Shown here: positions 7,279 to 9,806 of the stretch, piece after piece
Numbering within the stretch: the first letter of the stretch is position 1
Layout of the letters: each line of letters opens with the position of its first letter
Source: Flavobacteriaceae bacterium
GTDB taxonomy: Bacteria > Bacteroidota > Bacteroidia > Flavobacteriales > Flavobacteriaceae
DNA: 9,806 nt
Reading direction: 5' to 3'
Assembly (NCBI GenBank): GCA_030618945.1
Contig: JAUXCI010000072.1
Span: 1 to 9,806, forward strand
Notes under the pieces: model-generated
Told to the model about the DNA's origin: nothing
Seen by the model: only the letters and a program-made list of their open reading frames with translations
Databases searched by the model: none
Position numbers and translations under genes: made by a program

Positions 7279-7299
7279 CTTAGGATCGGTAATCCTAAG
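7279..7299. terminator. Perfect 8-bp hairpin at the 3' end of the AraC-type gene; possible bidirectional terminator
   Basis: CTTAGGAT (7279-7286) and ATCCTAAG (7292-7299) pair perfectly around a CGGTA loop. The stem includes the stop codon of the minus-strand regulator gene (7295-7297) and lies 120 nt downstream of the plus-strand operon. This is a sensible place for a terminator serving both convergent units. No clean T-tract follows on either strand, so the terminator reading is tentative; the inverted repeat itself is directly visible. Confidence 0.45.
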
Positions 7300-8212
7300 C
7301 GGGAATAAATTGATTTGGGCTAAGTTGTTTTTTCCAATTAAAATTGTTAGACTGTTTAAAATTTAGTCTGTATTGCTTTGGTGTAATGAATTTATTCTTT
7401 TTAAATAATCTGTTAAAATTAGCAATATTGTTAAAGCCGGATTCATATGCAATTTCACTTATGGAATGATTAGAGTTTAGCAATAATTTAGAAGCATAAT
7501 CAAGTCTCATATCAACTACAAACTGAGTAAAACTTTTATTAGTGCATTTTTTAAAAAAATGGCCAAAAGCAGAAGTACTCATATTAGATTCTTGAGCCAA
7601 TTTGGTTATTCTTAAATTTGAATCATTAAAATGAGTTAGAATAAATGAATACATTTTATTGACCCGATCACCTTTAACACCATCTTTAATAGAGGTAAAC
7701 CCATCACTTGATAGATACTTTTTATGTTTTGATAAGGAGAGTATGTGTAGAATATTAAGGAATTCCATTGCTGACTCAAATTTTTTCATTGTTGTTAAAT
7801 TTTTCATTTTTTCAGCAATAGTGTTAAAGGTTTCGTCAGAAAATTTCAATCCCCGTTGAGAGGTCTTTAAAAGGTTTTTAATGGAAGAAAAAGACTCTTT
7901 TAAGAACAATGTATTGTCGAAAAGATTTTTTGAAAATTGAATAGTTATTACATGTGCATTATTTCGTTTTTCAGGAGGGATATCATCATCATCCCATCTA
8001 TGATATATTTCAGGACCAATAAGAACTAAGTCATTTGAGCTGTATTTTTCAACAGAATCACCTACAATTCTATTTCCTGAGCTTTTTAATATCAAAGTTA
8101 GCTCATAAGCCGAATGATAGTGGATAGGGTAATCAAAACCAATTTTTTCAGAATTGATAATAATAAAGACATCACTTTGAGTTAAAGGCGTTATTTCTTT
8201 GTATACTATCAT
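7295..8212 (-). CDS. AraC-family transcriptional regulator with N-terminal cupin sensor domain
   Basis: 305 aa. Residues about 15-100 look like a cupin/AraC-binding beta-barrel, with HYHSAYELTLIL at 31-42 giving His31, His33 and Glu37, and GPEIYHRW at 66-73. Residues about 185-285 form the double helix-turn-helix DNA-binding domain. The first HTH is near 200-221 (LRITKLAQESNMSTSAFGHFFKK). The second is near 250-271 (ISEIAYESGFNNIANFNRLFKK), followed by ITPKQYR, the family signature. It is divergent from the solute-binding lipoprotein gene at 8476, 263 bp away, and probably activates that ABC importer unit in response to a sugar. It is convergent to the ribose/nucleoside operon and probably not part of it. 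The start at 8212 gives the standard short N-terminus, with an AGAAAAG purine stretch just before it on the minus strand. The gene is more AT-rich than the operon to its left. The effector is unknown. Confidence 0.92.
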   Translation of the reverse strand: MIVYKEITPLTQSDVFIIINSEKIGFDYPIHYHSAYELTLILKSSGNRIVGDSVEKYSSNDLVLIGPEIYHRWDDDDIPPEKRNNAHVITIQFSKNLFDNTLFLKESFSSIKNLLKTSQRGLKFSDETFNTIAEKMKNLTTMKKFESAMEFLNILHILSLSKHKKYLSSDGFTSIKDGVKGDRVNKMYSFILTHFNDSNLRITKLAQESNMSTSAFGHFFKKCTNKSFTQFVVDMRLDYASKLLLNSNHSISEIAYESGFNNIANFNRLFKKNKFITPKQYRLNFKQSNNFNWKKQLSPNQFIPA

Positions 8213-8330
8213 ACTTTTCTAGTTTTAATTCCAAAACTGTTGCAACGGAATTATTCTAATTCAACCTGATTTCCATAGCTTAAAAGTACTATTTTAATAT
8301 GAAAAATGGATCAATTTAACGCATTGTGTA

Positions 8331-8419
8331 TTCAAATATTCCTAATAGTATGATGTTTTAACTGAATTATATTAGTTATATAAATAGATTGGGTGTAAAT
8401 TGGAGCAGTTCAAATATTC
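8331..8419 (+). repeat. Pair of 11-bp direct repeats (TTCAAATATTC)
   Basis: Identical TTCAAATATTC copies lie at 8331-8341 and 8409-8419, 78 bp apart start to start, upstream of the binding-protein gene. AraC-family regulators often bind repeated sites. In such AT-rich DNA chance cannot be excluded. Confidence 0.4.
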
Positions 8420-8429
8420 AAATCTCAAT

Positions 8430-8440
8430 TGGTTGAACCA
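8430..8440. repeat. 11-bp palindrome TGGTTGAACCA upstream of the binding-protein gene
   Basis: TGGTT-G-AACCA is a perfect odd-centred palindrome ending 35 nt before the start at 8476. It overlaps a second one, AACC-A-GGTT, at 8436-8444. Its TTGAAC half (8433-8438) also mirrors GTTCAA at 8408-8413. This may be a regulator site or part of a leader structure; function is unproven. Confidence 0.4.
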
Positions 8441-8475
8441 GGTTAATGTGTTATCCACATTCTAAAGATTATTTT

Positions 8476-9765
8476 ATGTTAAATAAACTACACATAATAT
8501 TAGTATTGATTGCACTGACTTCCTTTTCGTGCAACAAGTCAAAAAAAGAGAACGACCATACACTTTTATTTTGGTCATCAAATAATAGAGGAGAAATAGA
8601 GTTTACAGAATATTTTGTGAAACAGTGGAATAAAGAACAAGAAACGAAAGTCAGATTCCAACCAATCCCTGAAGGGCAATCAAGTGAAGAAGTTATTTTA
8701 GCATCTGTAGTAGGAAAAACCACACCAGATATTTATGCCAATATGTGGCAAGGCAGTGTAGAGATGTATGCAAAAGCTGGAGTATTAGTGCCTTTAGATA
8801 CTCTCGAAGGTTTTACAGAATTTATAAAAGCAAGATGTACGAAAAAAGTTGTCGACGAAATTACTTCTTCCGATGGTCATATCTACCAAATACCATGGAA
8901 AATAAACCCCATCATGACTATTTACAATAAAAGATTGAGCAGCGATTTTGGATTACCAAAATTACCAAATACATATGGAGAGTATTTAAAAGCTGGAAAA
9001 GCTATAAAAAAAGATAAAGATCGTGACGGATACATAGATCAATGGGTTGGCTATACTGCCGTAAAAGTAATATGGTACGAACGACTTATGAATTTTTATC
9101 CTTTATACATAGCAGCCTCTGATGGGCAAGCATTAATCAAGGACAATAAAGCAGTTTTTAATAACAAATATGGAATTGGTGTATTTCGTTTTTTACAGGA
9201 GTTGTATCAAAAAGAGTATTATTCGAAAGAAAGATTATCGGCTGGACAAGACCGGTTTATTACTGAAGATATTTTTACTAAATGGGCAGGGCCTTGGGAA
9301 ATAAGACATGTAAACAAGTTTAAGCGACACGACGATTTTGAATTTACATTCTTTCCAATGCAGGTTCCTGATGATCATAAAGGACCAGTGTATACATATT
9401 CAGACCCTAAAAATATTGTAATTTTTAATACCTGTGAAAATCCTCAGGATGCATGGAACTTTATTAAAACGCTTATAGACAAGGAAGGTGATAAAAAACT
9501 ATTAGAAATCACCACACAGTTACCCAATAGGAAAAATATGGAAATGGAAGGAATATTTCAAGATTATTTCGATAAAAATCCAAAAATGAAAATCTTTGCC
9601 AAACAGGCAAATTATGTGAAAGGAGTTGATAATAGTGAAGTTATTGTAGAAGTATTCGATATTATATCACAAGAATATGAAGCTTGCGTTATCTACAATA
9701 AAAAAACACCTGAAAAGGCAATCGAAGATGCCGCAAAAGCTGTAAATAACTTATTAAATAATTGA
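8476..9765 (+). CDS. Family 1 extracellular solute-binding lipoprotein of an ABC sugar importer
   Basis: 429 aa from the start chosen here. An in-frame ATG 30 nt upstream (8446) would add MCYPHSKDYF before the signal peptide. The ATG at 8476 instead gives a canonical lipoprotein signal (MLNKLHIILVLIALTSFSC, lipidated Cys19), so it is preferred. The mature protein begins with the family 1 pattern: a beta strand TLLFWSSNN (29-37), then a helix and KVRFQPIPEG, then TPDIYANMWQGSVEMYAKAGVLVPLD (83-108). An EF-hand-like calcium loop DKDRDGYID lies at 180-188, common in sugar-binding members. AGPWEI at 271-276 matches the usual binding-cleft segment. It captures a sugar or oligosaccharide and delivers it to ABC permeases, which would be expected just beyond the window. 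Control by the divergent AraC-type regulator is likely. The ligand cannot be read from the sequence. Confidence 0.9.
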   Translation: MLNKLHIILVLIALTSFSCNKSKKENDHTLLFWSSNNRGEIEFTEYFVKQWNKEQETKVRFQPIPEGQSSEEVILASVVGKTTPDIYANMWQGSVEMYAKAGVLVPLDTLEGFTEFIKARCTKKVVDEITSSDGHIYQIPWKINPIMTIYNKRLSSDFGLPKLPNTYGEYLKAGKAIKKDKDRDGYIDQWVGYTAVKVIWYERLMNFYPLYIAASDGQALIKDNKAVFNNKYGIGVFRFLQELYQKEYYSKERLSAGQDRFITEDIFTKWAGPWEIRHVNKFKRHDDFEFTFFPMQVPDDHKGPVYTYSDPKNIVIFNTCENPQDAWNFIKTLIDKEGDKKLLEITTQLPNRKNMEMEGIFQDYFDKNPKMKIFAKQANYVKGVDNSEVIVEVFDIISQEYEACVIYNKKTPEKAIEDAAKAVNNLLNN

Positions 9766-9778
9766 TAGCAACCTATCA
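9763..9778 (+). repeat. Short hairpin overlapping the stop codon of the binding-protein gene
   Basis: TGATAG (9763-9768) and CTATCA (9773-9778) form a 6-bp stem with a CAAC loop, starting at the TGA stop. No T-run follows, so a strong terminator is unlikely. It might protect the 3' end of the binding-protein message, which is often made in excess over its permeases, but the stem is short and may be chance. Confidence 0.3.
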
Positions 9779-9806
9779 TCGTCACTAATAATAAAAACTT
9801 TTAAAA

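Larger units (their letters stand above)
8213..8475. promoter_or_regulatory. Divergent control region between the AraC-type regulator and the binding-protein gene
   Basis: 263 bp without a gene, strongly AT-rich. It must hold the start signals for both divergent genes, but no convincing TTTG/TAnnTTTG pair was found on either strand. The best box is a 7/8 match (CAGTTTTG) on the minus strand, at 8232-8239. Visible structure includes TAATTCC/GGAATTA arms at 8226-8232 and 8247-8253, an internal GTTGCAAC palindrome at 8239-8246, two copies of TTCAAATATTC at 8331-8341 and 8409-8419, and the palindrome TGGTTGAACCA at 8430-8440. These could be regulator sites; assignment to the AraC protein is a guess. 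Confidence 0.55.

Noticed and set aside
8232..8239. CAGTTTTG on the minus strand as a -7 box for the AraC-type gene
   Set aside because: It misses the first T of TAnnTTTG, the nearest upstream TTG is 22 nt away, and the resulting leader would be very short. It is kept only as a weak possibility.
8446..8475. Upstream ATG that would lengthen the solute-binding protein by 10 residues
   Set aside because: The extension (MCYPHSKDYF) would put charged and polar residues before a complete lipoprotein signal that already begins at the ATG at 8476.

Overview
The window looks like a piece of a Bacteroidota chromosome, most likely a (marine) Flavobacteriaceae member. The evidence is low GC, the lack of strong Shine-Dalgarno sequences, a promoter matching the Bacteroidota pattern (TTTG, 19 nt, TAnnTTTG), short Bacteroidota-type lipoprotein signal peptides, and protein families typical of polysaccharide and nucleoside scavenging in that phylum. 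No RNA gene, insertion sequence or CRISPR array was seen.

Region 1 (25-7159, all + strand) is a ribose/nucleoside scavenging locus. A LacI-type repressor gene (25-1035) is followed by a 109-bp regulatory gap. In that gap a good Bacteroidota promoter (1058-1088) overlaps a perfect 16-bp palindrome with a central CpG (1088-1103), the expected shape of a LacI-family operator. Five tightly packed genes follow: a ten-helix GRP/ureide-permease-like sugar transporter (1145-2149), a ribokinase (2151-3071), a lipoprotein of the ADP-ribosylglycohydrolase (ADPRGH) fold (3077-4495), a lipoprotein nucleoside hydrolase (4517-5518), and a second secreted ADPRGH-fold protein with an added C-terminal beta domain (5537-7159). 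Gaps are 1, 5, 21 and 18 nt, so this is almost certainly one transcription unit. The likely logic is that exported hydrolases release ribose from nucleosides or other ribosides outside the cytoplasm, the permease imports it, the ribokinase phosphorylates it, and the LacI protein senses a ligand and controls the operon. The gene content strongly recalls the Bacteroides ribose utilisation (rus) loci (permease RusT, ribokinases RusK, nucleoside hydrolase RusNH, and ADPRGH-like proteins in some versions). Here no SusC/SusD-like pair is visible, only one kinase is present, and the ADPRGH-like protein is duplicated around the nucleoside hydrolase.

Region 2 (7160-7294) is a 135-bp gap between convergent genes. 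It holds two perfect small inverted repeats, one of which overlaps the stop codon of the next gene.

Region 3 (7295-9806) is a separate and visibly more AT-rich unit. An AraC-type regulator with a cupin sensor domain (7295-8212, - strand) is divergent from a family 1 extracellular solute-binding lipoprotein of an ABC sugar importer (8476-9765, + strand). A 263-bp divergent control region with short repeats lies between them. The window ends just after the binding protein, and permease genes would be expected next. Classical ABC sugar importers are less common than SusCD systems in this phylum.

The most noteworthy points are the rus-like operon with two divergent ADPRGH paralogues whose metal-site motifs differ from the canonical family, the nucleoside hydrolase with a lengthened metal-binding loop, and the promoter/operator overlap.
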